64,000 nt of DNA, taken from the NCBI RefSeq assembly GCF_006349365.1, contig NZ_CP040899.1, positions 3,348,001-3,412,000 of the forward strand, written 5' to 3'. This DNA comes from Georgenia wutianyii. Lineage in GTDB: Bacteria; Actinomycetota; Actinomycetes; Actinomycetales; Actinomycetaceae. Under the pieces are notes generated by a model that worked only from the letters and a program-made list of their open reading frames with translations, searched no databases and had not been told where the DNA came from. Position numbers and translations under genes: made by a program. Below, one piece after another: positions 8,962 to 17,672 of this stretch. Each line of letters starts with the position of its first letter. The stretch's first letter is position 1.

Positions 8962-9074
8962 GGGCCAACCGTACGGGCCGAGCCGCCCGCGGACATGTCG
9001 CTCGAGCGCCGGCGCGGCCGCGCCCCTGTCCGACCACGTCGGCCACGGACCGGGGAGGAGGTACGTCGTCCGCA

Positions 9075-9113
9075 CACGTCAGACTGCCCCACCACACGGG
9101 GCAACCTGACGTG
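9075..9113. repeat. Palindromic repeat, copy 1
   Basis: Imperfect palindrome with 16-bp arms (left arm CACGTCAGACTGCCCC) that differ at two positions, and a 7-base loop. The last 36 bases recur 67 bp further on with one difference. It could fold as a strong hairpin in RNA of either strand, so it may be a REP-like element or a terminator for the upstream HTH gene. Confidence 0.75.
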
Positions 9114-9144
9114 CAGAGAACGCACCACCCGCCCCCCTCGGCCG

Positions 9145-9180
9145 GTCAGACTGCCCCACCACACGGGGCACCCTGACGTG
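9145..9180. repeat. Palindromic repeat, copy 2
   Basis: Second copy of the palindrome at 9078-9113, identical over 36 bases except for one position in the right arm. Same orientation, 67 bp offset. Arms GTCAGACTGCCCC and its near-complement surround the loop ACCACAC. Confidence 0.75.
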
Positions 9181-9275
9181 TCCCGCCCTCAGCACCCGCC
9201 GTCGGCGCCGCCGGAGCGGAGCACAGGCCCGCAGAGGGCGTGGGCGGAGCGGGGGTGGGCGGCGACGAGCAGGGA

Positions 9276-9755
9276 TCAGTAGGGCCAGCGCAGCCCCTCG
9301 CCGGGCTCACGGGGCCGAGGCTCCCGGCCGAACCGCGTCCCCGGCGGGATCGCGAACCCCTCGGCCGTCCACCGCGGCTGAGGTCCGCAGCGTCCGGTGC
9401 CCAGGAACTCGTGCAGCACCCACCACAGCGGCGCGTTCGCCATCCTCGGCACCTCCCTGACCTCCCTGTGTGCCGGGAAGCGACGGTCGGAGCGGTCACG
9501 GGCCCGTAGGTCCGTCGGGGTCCACCGGGTGACGAGCTCACCGTCGGCCCCGACGACGCCCAGCGAGTGACCGGTCCTCCCGAGCAGGTCGAGCACCAGC
9601 TCGAGAGAGCACCCCAGCGCGGACCGTTCGACCCGGGCGAGCGTGGACTTCGGGACGCCGGCCGCCTCCGCGAACGCCCGCTGGCTCATCCCCAGCTCGC
9701 GGCGGGTCGCGCGCAGGACGAGGCCCACCTGCTCGTGGAACGGGACGGTCGCCAT
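9276..9755 (-). CDS. XRE-type helix-turn-helix protein
   Basis: A 159-residue protein with an HTH_3/XRE domain at about residues 8-60 (LGMSQRAFAEAAGVPKSTLARVE) and a C-terminal part (DLRARDRSDRRFPAHREVREV, then PLWWVLHEFLGTGR) of a kind seen behind HTH domains in actinobacteria, with no known function. The ATG at 9755 is used; a GTG a few codons upstream is possible. It is divergent from the secreted amidase with 190 bp between them, so it may regulate itself and the amidase; that is inference. No toxin partner gene is adjacent. Confidence 0.75.
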   Translation of the reverse strand: MATVPFHEQVGLVLRATRRELGMSQRAFAEAAGVPKSTLARVERSALGCSLELVLDLLGRTGHSLGVVGADGELVTRWTPTDLRARDRSDRRFPAHREVREVPRMANAPLWWVLHEFLGTGRCGPQPRWTAEGFAIPPGTRFGREPRPREPGEGLRWPY

Positions 9756-9945
9756 GCGATGACCGTGCACCCTCGCCCGTCGCGGCGTCGGCACGGACCC
9801 CCGCCCCTGGGGACCGGGGTGCAGGGCGTCCGACTGTGGACCGGCGCGCCGAGGCGGAGTTCGTAACGACGAGGTCACGTTTCCGTAACGCCACCTCCGT
9901 AGCGTCCGACTCCCACGACAGTTCCTCACTGCAGGAGGCAGGCAT

Positions 9946-12402
9946 ATGCACCACCGCAGAACCGCCACACGCCGCATCGCTCTCGCGGCGCTCGTCCCGT
10001 CCATGGCGCTGACGCTCGTCACCGCACCCGCGAGCGCGGCCGCGGACGACGGCACCGCCGACAGCCTGGTCGTGGAGGCGACCATCTCCTCCATCCACCA
10101 GGCTCTGGCCGCAGGCGACGTGTCCTGCACCGACCTCGTCGCGGCCTACGTCGACCGGATCGAGACCTACGACGCCGAGACGACGAACGCCGTGCAGGTC
10201 GTCAGCACCCAGGCCATGGCAGCGGCCGCGGAGCTCGACGCCGAGTACGCGCGGACCGGCCTCACGGGGCCGCTCCACTGCGTCCCGGTCCTCGTCAAGG
10301 ACCAGGTGGAGACCGCGGACATGCCGACGACGTACGGCTCGGCGATCTTCGCCGGCTTCGAGACGGGCCGGGACGCCACCGTGGTGACCCGCCTGCGCGA
10401 GGCAGGCGCCGTCATCCTCGCCAAGACCAACATGGGCGAGTTCGCCAGCGGCTGGGCCGGCTCCGCCTTCGGCGTGTGCCGCAACCCCTACGACCTCTCC
10501 CGCGCCGCGAGCAGCTCCTCGTGCGGGACCGGCGCGGCAGTGGCCGCCAACTACGGTGCCGTCGGGATCGCCGAGGACACCGGTGGCTCGACGCGCGGTC
10601 CGGCGGCGTGGAACAACGCCGTCGGACTGCGTCCGACGACCCCGCTCATCAGCCGGTACGGGATGATGCCCGCCAACCCGACCTACGACACCCTCGGCCC
10701 CCTCACCCGCACGGTCGAGGACGCCGCGATCGTCACGAGCGTCATCGCCGGGCCGGACCCGAACGACCCGCTCACCGCCGAGGCCGAGGGGCACGTGGAC
10801 GACTACGCCGCCGGCCTGGACGCCGACGACCTCGAGGGCAAGCGCGTGGGCGTGGTCCGCGAGCCCATGTCGGCCGACACCGACACCACCGCCCCCGACT
10901 ACGCCCGGGTGCAGGCCGTCGTCGACGCCGCGTACGCCGACATGGAGGCGCTCGGCGCCGAGGTGATCGAGGTCGAGATCCCCCGGCTTCGCGAGCTCCT
11001 CGCGGCCTACTCCGCCGGAGGCGCCGAGACGGAGGCCGCGACCAACGCCTACCTGGCCGACCTCGCCGACATCTCCGACCCGCCCGTCGCCACCTTCGAG
11101 GAGATCGCGACCTCGCCGCTCGTGACGCCGACCCGGCAGGCGAGCCTGCGCAGCCTGCTCGGACGGACGACCCAGGACCCCGAGTACCTCGAGGGCGAGC
11201 AGATGCGCGAGGAGCTCCGCCAGGCGGTCCTCGCCGTGATGGACGAGCACGAGCTCGACGCCATCGCCCACGCGACGTTCGACCACGAGGCACCGGTCAT
11301 CCCCGCCGACCAGCTCACCAACCCGGACGCGACCGCGGGACTGCGTCAGGGCAGCAACCGCAACCTCGCCCCGGTCACCGGCTTCCCGGCGCTGGCGGTC
11401 CCCGCCGGCTTCACGACCGCGGGCATCCCGGTCGGCATCGACCTCCTCGGCCGCCCCTGGTCGGAAGCCGTGCTCTTCGAGATGGCCTACGCCTACGAGC
11501 AGGGCACGCAGCACCGCACGGCACCGGCCGACTTCCCCGCGCTGCCGGACGAGCCGGGCACCACGCCCCCGCCGGCGGGTCCGCGGCCCACGGCGACGTT
11601 CCACCTGAGCAACGACTGGCGCGGCACGACCCACACCACCCTCCCCTACGGGCAGCGCACCGACGAGGTGCTCATCGGCGACTGGGACGGGGACGGGAGC
11701 GAGTCCGTCGCCGTGCGCCGGGGCAGCACCTTCCACGTCCCGGACCCCACCGGTGCCGAGGCGGTCCTCTCCTACGGGCGTCCGGGTGACGCAGTCCTCG
11801 TGGGGGACTGGGACGGCGACGGCACGGACACCTTCGCCGTCCGGCGGGGGGCCACCTACTACGTGAAGAACTCCCTGCGCGGCGGGAACGCCGACGTCGT
11901 CCTCACCTACGGCCGGCCGTCCGACACGGTGCTCGTCGGGGACTGGGACGGCAACGGCACCGACACCCTCGCCGTGCGACGCGGGGCCGACTTCCACGTG
12001 AAGAACTCCCTCAGCGGCGGCGCGGCCTCCGTGTCCTTCACCTTCGGACGCCCCGGGGACATCGCCCTCACCGGCGACTGGGACGGCAACGGCACCGACA
12101 CCCTCGCCGTGCGACGCGGGGCCGACTTCCACGTGAAGAACTCCCTCAGCGGCGGCGCGGCCTCCGTGTCCTTCACCTTCGGACGCCCCGGGGACATCGC
12201 CCTCACCGGCGACTGGGACGGCAACGGCACCGACACCGTCGCGGTCCAACGGGACCGCACGTTCCACGTGAGCAACTCGCTGCGGGCGGGGGCGGCAGCG
12301 ACCGTCGTCACCTTCGGCAGGACGGGGGACGAGGTGCACGTCGGTGACTGGGACGGCGACGGGAGCCAGACGCTCGGCATCCGCCGCACGACGGCCGGCT
12401 GA
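9946..12402 (+). CDS. Secreted amidase-signature enzyme with six DWDGxG repeats
   Basis: An 818-residue protein. A Sec-type signal peptide (residues 1-31, cleaved near ASAAADD) is followed by an amidase-signature domain (about 45-540) with the Ser-cisSer-Lys triad visible: Lys118 in LVKDQ, cis-Ser at about 191 in SSSSCGTG, nucleophile Ser215 in DTGGSTRG. Such enzymes hydrolyse amides. From about 555 to the end there are six repeats of roughly 45 residues centred on GDWDGDG or GDWDGNG, resembling FG-GAP/VCBS calcium-loop repeats of beta-propellers; they may bind cell wall or polysaccharide. A strong AGGAGG-like site precedes the ATG. A perfect terminator follows at 12408. Substrate unknown. 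Confidence 0.88.
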   Translation: MHHRRTATRRIALAALVPSMALTLVTAPASAAADDGTADSLVVEATISSIHQALAAGDVSCTDLVAAYVDRIETYDAETTNAVQVVSTQAMAAAAELDAEYARTGLTGPLHCVPVLVKDQVETADMPTTYGSAIFAGFETGRDATVVTRLREAGAVILAKTNMGEFASGWAGSAFGVCRNPYDLSRAASSSSCGTGAAVAANYGAVGIAEDTGGSTRGPAAWNNAVGLRPTTPLISRYGMMPANPTYDTLGPLTRTVEDAAIVTSVIAGPDPNDPLTAEAEGHVDDYAAGLDADDLEGKRVGVVREPMSADTDTTAPDYARVQAVVDAAYADMEALGAEVIEVEIPRLRELLAAYSAGGAETEAATNAYLADLADISDPPVATFEEIATSPLVTPTRQASLRSLLGRTTQDPEYLEGEQMREELRQAVLAVMDEHELDAIAHATFDHEAPVIPADQLTNPDATAGLRQGSNRNLAPVTGFPALAVPAGFTTAGIPVGIDLLGRPWSEAVLFEMAYAYEQGTQHRTAPADFPALPDEPGTTPPPAGPRPTATFHLSNDWRGTTHTTLPYGQRTDEVLIGDWDGDGSESVAVRRGSTFHVPDPTGAEAVLSYGRPGDAVLVGDWDGDGTDTFAVRRGATYYVKNSLRGGNADVVLTYGRPSDTVLVGDWDGNGTDTLAVRRGADFHVKNSLSGGAASVSFTFGRPGDIALTGDWDGNGTDTLAVRRGADFHVKNSLSGGAASVSFTFGRPGDIALTGDWDGNGTDTVAVQRDRTFHVSNSLRAGAAATVVTFGRTGDEVHVGDWDGDGSQTLGIRRTTAG
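11680..12369 (+). repeat. Six in-frame DWDGxG-coding repeats, two units identical
   Basis: The codons for GDWDG occur at 11680, 11806, 11941, 12076, 12211 and 12346, so the period is 126 bp and then 135 bp four times. Units 11941-12075 and 12076-12210 read identical at the DNA level, and identity continues into the start of the next unit, which points to recent tandem duplication inside the amidase gene. Confidence 0.9.
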
Positions 12403-12407
12403 CGGAA

Positions 12408-12438
12408 GGGACCCGCGGTCCTCTCGACCGCGGGTCCC
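12408..12438. terminator. Perfect 13-bp stem terminator, probably bidirectional
   Basis: Arms GGGACCCGCGGTC and its exact complement around the loop CTCTC, between the amidase stop (12402) and the stop of the convergent HAD gene (12445). It has no long T-run, as is usual in high-GC actinobacteria. Confidence 0.9.
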
Positions 12439-12444
12439 GTCCGC

Positions 12445-13125
12445 TCACCCCTCCCAGGCGTGGCGCAGGGGCGAGGCGTCGAGGTCCACGAGGAGGTCGG
12501 CGACCGAGTCGTAGACGGCGACGGCGCCGGCGCCGGTGAGCTCGGCCTCGCTGATTCCTCCGGTGAGCACGCCGACGCACGGCACCCCGGCGCGGGCGGC
12601 GGCCTCGACGTCCCACACGGTGTCCCCGACGAAGACGGCGCGGTCGGCCGGGACGTCGACGGCGTCCAGCGCCGTCCTCACGATGTCGGGGTCGGGCTTG
12701 GCCTCCTCGACGTCGCCTGCGGAGGTGACGGCGTCGACGTCGTCGACGATGCCGAGCACCCTCTCGAGGATCTCCAGCTCCTCCGGGGCGGCGGAGGTCG
12801 CGAGGACGACGCGCACGCCGCGTTCCTTGAGCGCGCGGACGAGCTCGGGGACCCCGTCGAACCGGTGGAGCTCGTCGGCCGCCTCCGCGTAGTAGCGCGT
12901 GTGCAGCTCCTCCGCCCGCTCCCCGAGCTCCTCGAGGCGGTCACCGAGCAGCTCGGCGAGCAGCAGGCTGCCGCCCATCCCGATGCGTCGGTGGATGCGC
13001 CAGGCGTCCACCGGGTGGCCCACCTCCCGGAACGCGCGCGTCCACGCGAAGGTGTGGACGTAGTTGGAGTCGGCGAGAGTCCCGTCGATGTCGAGGAGCA
13101 CGGCACCGGGCGCGTCGGTAGGCAT
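12445..13125 (-). CDS. HAD-family hydrolase (phosphoglycolate phosphatase-like)
   Basis: A 226-residue HAD subfamily IA protein. Motif I is LLDIDGTLADS near residues 10-20 (nucleophile and acid-base Asp), motif II is the Ser in VVLATSA, motif III Lys lies in EAKPDP, and motif IV is FVGDTVWDVEAA. The cap is helical. It should dephosphorylate a small phosphate ester; the substrate cannot be read from the sequence. The ATG at 13125 gives the expected short lead before motif I. It lies downstream of the unknown helical protein on the same strand with a 47-bp gap. Confidence 0.88.
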   Translation of the reverse strand: MPTDAPGAVLLDIDGTLADSNYVHTFAWTRAFREVGHPVDAWRIHRRIGMGGSLLLAELLGDRLEELGERAEELHTRYYAEAADELHRFDGVPELVRALKERGVRVVLATSAAPEELEILERVLGIVDDVDAVTSAGDVEEAKPDPDIVRTALDAVDVPADRAVFVGDTVWDVEAAARAGVPCVGVLTGGISEAELTGAGAVAVYDSVADLLVDLDASPLRHAWEG

Positions 13126-13172
13126 GGGACGTTCGTACCGCAGGGCGCAGGTCCCCGCATCCGCGCCCGGCG

Positions 13173-13991
13173 TCACTCCTCGTCGGCGTCGTCGGCGGCG
13201 TCGAGCCGGTGGCTCATGTCGGTGTACCAGGCGAGGGCGTCCATTCCCGTCAGGCCGAGCTCGGCGGCGACGGCGAGGAGCACCTGCTCCCGCTCGGCCT
13301 CCAGGGCGTCCCCGAGCGTGACGTCGGACGCCGCGAGCGCCTGCTGCAGGCGGCGGGTGAACCACTCGGCCACCTCGACCGCCACCGGCGACGGGTGCTC
13401 GCCGGCCATGTGCTCGCCCTCGACCATGACGAGCTCGACCGCCTGCACCGCCCTGCTCGTGACCTCGGTGTCACTCAGCCGTGCGCTCAGGTCGGCCGAG
13501 ACCTCCTGCAGGGCGCGGGCGCGGCCCTCCGCGCGGACGTGGTCGAGCAGCTCGGCGAGGTCACCCTCGGGAGGCAGTCCGAGGCGCAGCTGCGCGCGCC
13601 GCACCTCCCCCAACCCCGGGATGGCGGCCACCGCCGCCTCGAAGACGGGCACGACGGCCTCGACGGCCGCCTGCGCCCGGGTGAGGTACAGCTCGCGCAC
13701 GCTCTCGGTCAGCCGCTCCCACGTGTCGGTGCCGGCGGCCTCACGCAGCGCGAGGCGCCGCGCCGCCTCCGGCACGACCTGCTCCACGACGTCACCGAGC
13801 ATCCGCGTCGACTCGTCCCAGGGCTCCTCCGGCTCGCCGAGCAGCTCGGCGCGCAGCCGGGCGCGCTCCTCGCGCAGCCAGTGGATCTGCCGCTGCGCCG
13901 CGGACAGCGCGCGGGCCAGCTCCACCTCGACCGAGCCCTGGGCTGCGGCGAGGAGGTCCTCCCCCTCCGGGACGCCGTCGGCGACCGCCAC
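13173..13991 (-). CDS. Helical protein of unknown function
   Basis: A 272-residue acidic protein predicted almost entirely helical, without signal peptide, membrane span or familiar motif. An early segment (about residues 25-55, LARALSAAQRQIHWLREERARLRAEL) looks like a coiled coil; the last part contains LGLTGMDALAWYTDMSHRLD. I do not recognise the family. Codon bias is typical of the neighbours and the frame is long, so it is a real gene. It starts 140 bp from the divergent GntP permease and is followed by the HAD gene, so it could share a transcript with it. Confidence 0.6.
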   Translation of the reverse strand: MAVADGVPEGEDLLAAAQGSVEVELARALSAAQRQIHWLREERARLRAELLGEPEEPWDESTRMLGDVVEQVVPEAARRLALREAAGTDTWERLTESVRELYLTRAQAAVEAVVPVFEAAVAAIPGLGEVRRAQLRLGLPPEGDLAELLDHVRAEGRARALQEVSADLSARLSDTEVTSRAVQAVELVMVEGEHMAGEHPSPVAVEVAEWFTRRLQQALAASDVTLGDALEAEREQVLLAVAAELGLTGMDALAWYTDMSHRLDAADDADEE

Positions 13992-14131
13992 GACACCAAC
14001 GCTAGCCGCGCGGACCGTCCACAGCGAGGGGGTACCCGGCGATTCCGGCCCGGATGCGCCTGCCGACCCTGCTGGGTAGTGTCCGGGCCACTCGCGGCGG
14101 GCGGCGCCGCGATACGGACGGGGGGACGACG

Positions 14132-15517
14132 ATGCCTGACCTCGAGGGCTGGGACCAGACGCTGGGAGCGGGGCCGCTCCTCCTCATCGCGGCGGGGGCG
14201 GTGGCCCTCATCCTCGTGCTCGTCATCTGGCTCAAGATGCACGCCTTCCTCACCCTCGTCCTCGTCTCGCTGCTCACGGCGTTCGCCACCGGGCTGCCGG
14301 CGTCGCAGATCGTCCCGGCGCTCGTCTCGAGCTTCGGCGGGACCCTCGGCCAGGTGGCGCTGCTCATCGCGCTCGGGGCGATGCTCGGAAAGCTCGTCGA
14401 GCACAGCGGCGGGGCCCGGGTGCTCGCGGAGAGGATGGTCTCCCTCTTCGGGGAGCGGCGGGCACCGCTCGGGCTCGGCCTGGCCTCCCTCGCCTTCGGC
14501 TTCCCGATCTTCTTCGACGCCGGGCTCGTCGTCATGCTGCCGGTCATCTTCGCGGTGGCACGCCGGCTGGGGAACAACGTACTGCTCTACGGCTTCCCCG
14601 CCGCCACGGCGTTCTCCGTCATGCACGTGTTCGTCCCGCCGCACCCCGGACCGGTGGCGGCCTCGGAGCTCTACGACGCGAACATCGGCCTCGTCCTCGT
14701 CGTCGGCGTCCTCATCGCGCTGCCGGTCTGGTACCTCACCGGCTACCGGTGGGGGCTGTTCGTCGGCCACCGCTTCGTCCTGCCGGTGCCCGCCCTGTTC
14801 GGCAGCACCGACGACGACGAGACGGTCGACCCGCCGAGCGTGGCCACGGTCATCCTCATCCTGCTGCTCCCGCTCGTGCTCATCTTCCTCAACACCGGGC
14901 TCGACTTCCTCAGCACCGCCGGCGTCGTCGACGAGAGGGAGACGTGGGTGCAGGTCCTCGTCTCCCTCGGCAGCGCGCCGGTCGCCCTGCTCATCTCCGT
15001 ACTCGTCGCGCTCGTCGTGCTCGGCCGGCGGCGCGGGGTGAGGGGCACCGCCCTGGAGAAGATCGTCGACTCCTCCCTCGGCCCGGTCGCCTCCGTCATC
15101 CTCATCACCGGTGCGGGCGGCATGTTCGGCGGGATCCTGCGGCTGTCGGGGATCGGTGACGCCCTCGCCGGGGTGCTCGGCGACCTCGGCGTGCCGATCA
15201 TCCTCGCCGCCTACCTCACCGCGGTCGTCCTGCGCGTCGCGCAGGGCTCGGCGACGGTCGCCCTCGTCACCGCCGCGGGCCTCATGGGACCCGCCGTCGA
15301 GGCCGGCGACTTCAGCGCGCTGCAGGTCGTCGCCATCGTCCTCGCGACGGCGGCCGGCTCGGTGTTCGCCAGCCACGTCAACGACTCGGGGTTCTGGCTC
15401 GTCGGGCGGCTCATGGGCATGGACGTCAAGACGACCCTCAAGACGTGGACGGTCCAGCAGTCGCTGCAGTCGGTGGCCGGTTTCCTCTGCTGCCTGGCGG
15501 TGTACGCGGTCTTCTGA
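14132..15517 (+). CDS. GntP-family gluconate/organic anion permease
   Basis: A 461-residue protein with about twelve membrane segments and GntP-type features: GAMLGKLVEHSGGA, FGFPIFFDAGLVVMLPV, FVPPHPGPVAA and SVFASHVNDSGFW. The family imports gluconate and related hydroxy acids by proton symport; the actual substrate here is unknown because no gluconokinase or catabolic gene is adjacent. The ATG at 14132 follows a G-rich ribosome site and gives the normal family length; the 26-codon upstream extension looks non-coding. Confidence 0.9.
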   Translation: MPDLEGWDQTLGAGPLLLIAAGAVALILVLVIWLKMHAFLTLVLVSLLTAFATGLPASQIVPALVSSFGGTLGQVALLIALGAMLGKLVEHSGGARVLAERMVSLFGERRAPLGLGLASLAFGFPIFFDAGLVVMLPVIFAVARRLGNNVLLYGFPAATAFSVMHVFVPPHPGPVAASELYDANIGLVLVVGVLIALPVWYLTGYRWGLFVGHRFVLPVPALFGSTDDDETVDPPSVATVILILLLPLVLIFLNTGLDFLSTAGVVDERETWVQVLVSLGSAPVALLISVLVALVVLGRRRGVRGTALEKIVDSSLGPVASVILITGAGGMFGGILRLSGIGDALAGVLGDLGVPIILAAYLTAVVLRVAQGSATVALVTAAGLMGPAVEAGDFSALQVVAIVLATAAGSVFASHVNDSGFWLVGRLMGMDVKTTLKTWTVQQSLQSVAGFLCCLAVYAVF

Positions 15518-15542
15518 CGGACCTGCGTGGTAGGACAGGGAG

Positions 15543-17591
15543 GTGACCACCACCCCGTTCCACGACCTCGACGACTACCTCGACCTGCCCCGCCTCGGCG
15601 GCCTCGCCCTGTCCCCGGACGGGTCGCGGCTCGTCGTCGGCGTGAGCACGCTGGACGAGGACCGCACCGCCTTCCGGTCGGCGCTGTGGGAGGTGGACCC
15701 GGCCGGCGAGCGCCCCGCGCGGCGACTCACCCACGGGTCGACCAGTGAGTCCCAGCCGACCTTCACGGCCGGTGGCGACCTCCTGTTCGTCGCCAAGCGC
15801 GGCGACGACGCGAAGCCCGCCGTCTGGTCGCTGCCCGCCGCCGGCGGTGAGGCGTGCCTGTTCGCCGCCCACCCGGGCGGGGTGTCCGCGGTGCGCGCCG
15901 CGGCCCGCGCCGACGTCGTCACGGTGACCGCCTCGGCCCTCCTCTCGGCGAGCGACGTCGACGAGGACCACCGGCTGCGCACGGCGCGCACCGAGCAGAA
16001 GGTGAGCGCGATCCTCCACACGGGCTACCCCGTGCGCTACTGGGACCACGACCTCGGCCCGGACCGCCCCCGCCTCTACGCCGCCGAGCCGGCCGGCGAC
16101 GAGCGCGCCGAGGGTGAGGAGACCCGCGCGCCGCGCGGCACCCACGCCCTTCGCGACCTCACCCCGCACGCCGGCCCCGCGCTCACCGAGACGCACGCCG
16201 ACCTCGCCGCGGACGGCACCTTCCTCGTGACGACGTGGAACGTGCCCGAGGAGCGCGGCTCCCTGCGCGCGCAGCTGCGCCGCGTCGAGGTCGCCGACGG
16301 CGCCACCACCGTCCTCGTCGACGACACCGCCAGCGAGACCGACACCCCGCGCATCAGCCCCGACGGCACGCTCGTCGCCTTCGTCCGCCAGTCGCGCAGC
16401 ACCGCCGAGCGCGCACCGCGCCGGTGGCTCGAGGTCGTCGACGCCGTGAGCGGGGAGCCTCGCCTGGACACGCGCGCCTGGGACCGCTGGCCGGCCGACA
16501 TCCGCTGGCTGCCCGACGGCTCGGGGCTGCTCGTCGTCGCCGACGACGACGGCCGCTCGCGCCTCTTCCGCGTCGCGCTCGACACCGCGGCCGTCACCCG
16601 GCTCACCGACGAGGGTGCGCTCGACGGCGTCGTCGTCGCCCCGGACGGGACGGCGGCGTACGCGCTGCGCTCCTCCTACGGCTACCCGGCCGAGGTCGTG
16701 CGCATCGACCTCACCGGCGAGGGCGAGGGCGAGGTCACCGTGCTGCGCGGCCCGGCGGAGCGGCCCGCGCTGCCCGGCACGCTCACCGAGGTCGAGACGA
16801 CCACCGAGGACGGCGTGCGGGTGCGCGCCTGGCTCGCCCTGCCCGACGGCGCCGGCCCGGAGTCCCCGGCACCGCTGCTCCTGTGGATCCACGGCGGGCC
16901 GCTGAGCTCGTGGAACGCGTGGTCCTGGCGGTGGAACCCGTGGCTCATGGTCGCCCGCGGGTACGCCGTCCTCCTGCCCGACCCGGCGCTGTCCACCGGC
17001 TACGGGCAGGACTTCGTCCAGCGCGGCTGGGGCGCCTGGGGCGCCGCGCCGTTCACCGACCTCATGGCCATCACCGACGCCGTCGAGCAGCGCCCCGACG
17101 TCGACGCCGAGCGCACCGCCGCCATGGGCGGGTCCTTCGGCGGCTACATGGCCAACTGGGTGGCCGGGCACACCGACCGCTTCCGCGCCGTCGTCACGCA
17201 CGCGAGCCTGTGGGCGCTGGACGCCTTCGGCCCGACCACCGACGCCGCCTGGTACTGGGGCCGGGAGATGTCCCCGGAGATGGCGCTGGCCAACTCCCCG
17301 CACCTGCACGTCGAGCAGATCCGCACCCCGATGCTCGTCATCCACGGGGACAAGGACTACCGGGTGCCGATCGGGGAGGGCCTGCGGCTCTGGTACGAGC
17401 TGAACTCCCGCTCAGGGCTGCCCGCGGGCGAGGACGGCACGAGCCCGCACCGCTTCCTCTACTTCCCCGACGAGAACCACTGGATCCTCACGCCGCAGAA
17501 CGCCAAGGTCTGGTACCAGGTCAACCTCGCGTTCCTCGCCGAGCACGTCCTGGGACAGGAGGCCCAGACACTGCCGGAAACTCTCGGCTAG
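15543..17591 (+). CDS. S9-family prolyl oligopeptidase / acylaminoacyl-peptidase
   Basis: A 682-residue protein, no signal peptide. The N-terminal part (to about residue 420) is a beta-propeller with WD/PD40-like segments (LALSPDGSRLVVG, PRISPDGTLVAF). The C-terminal alpha/beta-hydrolase domain carries the triad: Ser531 in GGSFGGYM, Asp605 in HGDKDYRVP and His646 in DENHW. Such enzymes cleave short peptides in the cytosol. The GTG at 15543 lies 26 bp after the permease gene, so co-transcription is likely, though a functional link is not evident. Confidence 0.92.
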   Translation: MTTTPFHDLDDYLDLPRLGGLALSPDGSRLVVGVSTLDEDRTAFRSALWEVDPAGERPARRLTHGSTSESQPTFTAGGDLLFVAKRGDDAKPAVWSLPAAGGEACLFAAHPGGVSAVRAAARADVVTVTASALLSASDVDEDHRLRTARTEQKVSAILHTGYPVRYWDHDLGPDRPRLYAAEPAGDERAEGEETRAPRGTHALRDLTPHAGPALTETHADLAADGTFLVTTWNVPEERGSLRAQLRRVEVADGATTVLVDDTASETDTPRISPDGTLVAFVRQSRSTAERAPRRWLEVVDAVSGEPRLDTRAWDRWPADIRWLPDGSGLLVVADDDGRSRLFRVALDTAAVTRLTDEGALDGVVVAPDGTAAYALRSSYGYPAEVVRIDLTGEGEGEVTVLRGPAERPALPGTLTEVETTTEDGVRVRAWLALPDGAGPESPAPLLLWIHGGPLSSWNAWSWRWNPWLMVARGYAVLLPDPALSTGYGQDFVQRGWGAWGAAPFTDLMAITDAVEQRPDVDAERTAAMGGSFGGYMANWVAGHTDRFRAVVTHASLWALDAFGPTTDAAWYWGREMSPEMALANSPHLHVEQIRTPMLVIHGDKDYRVPIGEGLRLWYELNSRSGLPAGEDGTSPHRFLYFPDENHWILTPQNAKVWYQVNLAFLAEHVLGQEAQTLPETLG

Positions 17592-17672
17592 ACGACCGCC
17601 CGGCGATTCGCTGCGCCGTCGGGACGCACCGCGCTACTGTGCGTGCGTTCCGACGGTGCGAGGGGGCACATC

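Larger units (their letters stand above)
8962..9275. other. 314-bp intergenic region with twin palindromes
   Basis: The gap between the HTH gene (upstream on the minus strand) and the LmeA-like gene. It holds two nearly identical palindromes (9075-9113 and 9145-9180). I see no coding potential and no clear promoter elsewhere in it; the stretch 9181-9275 shows nothing recognisable. Confidence 0.6.

Noticed and set aside
9538..12339. 933-codon minus-strand frame opposite the amidase
   Set aside because: Antisense shadow; its apparent repeats are only the complement of the DWDG repeats.
12460..14079. Plus-strand frame opposite the HAD and unknown helical genes
   Set aside because: Composition is non-coding in type, and the HAD motifs on the other strand are decisive.
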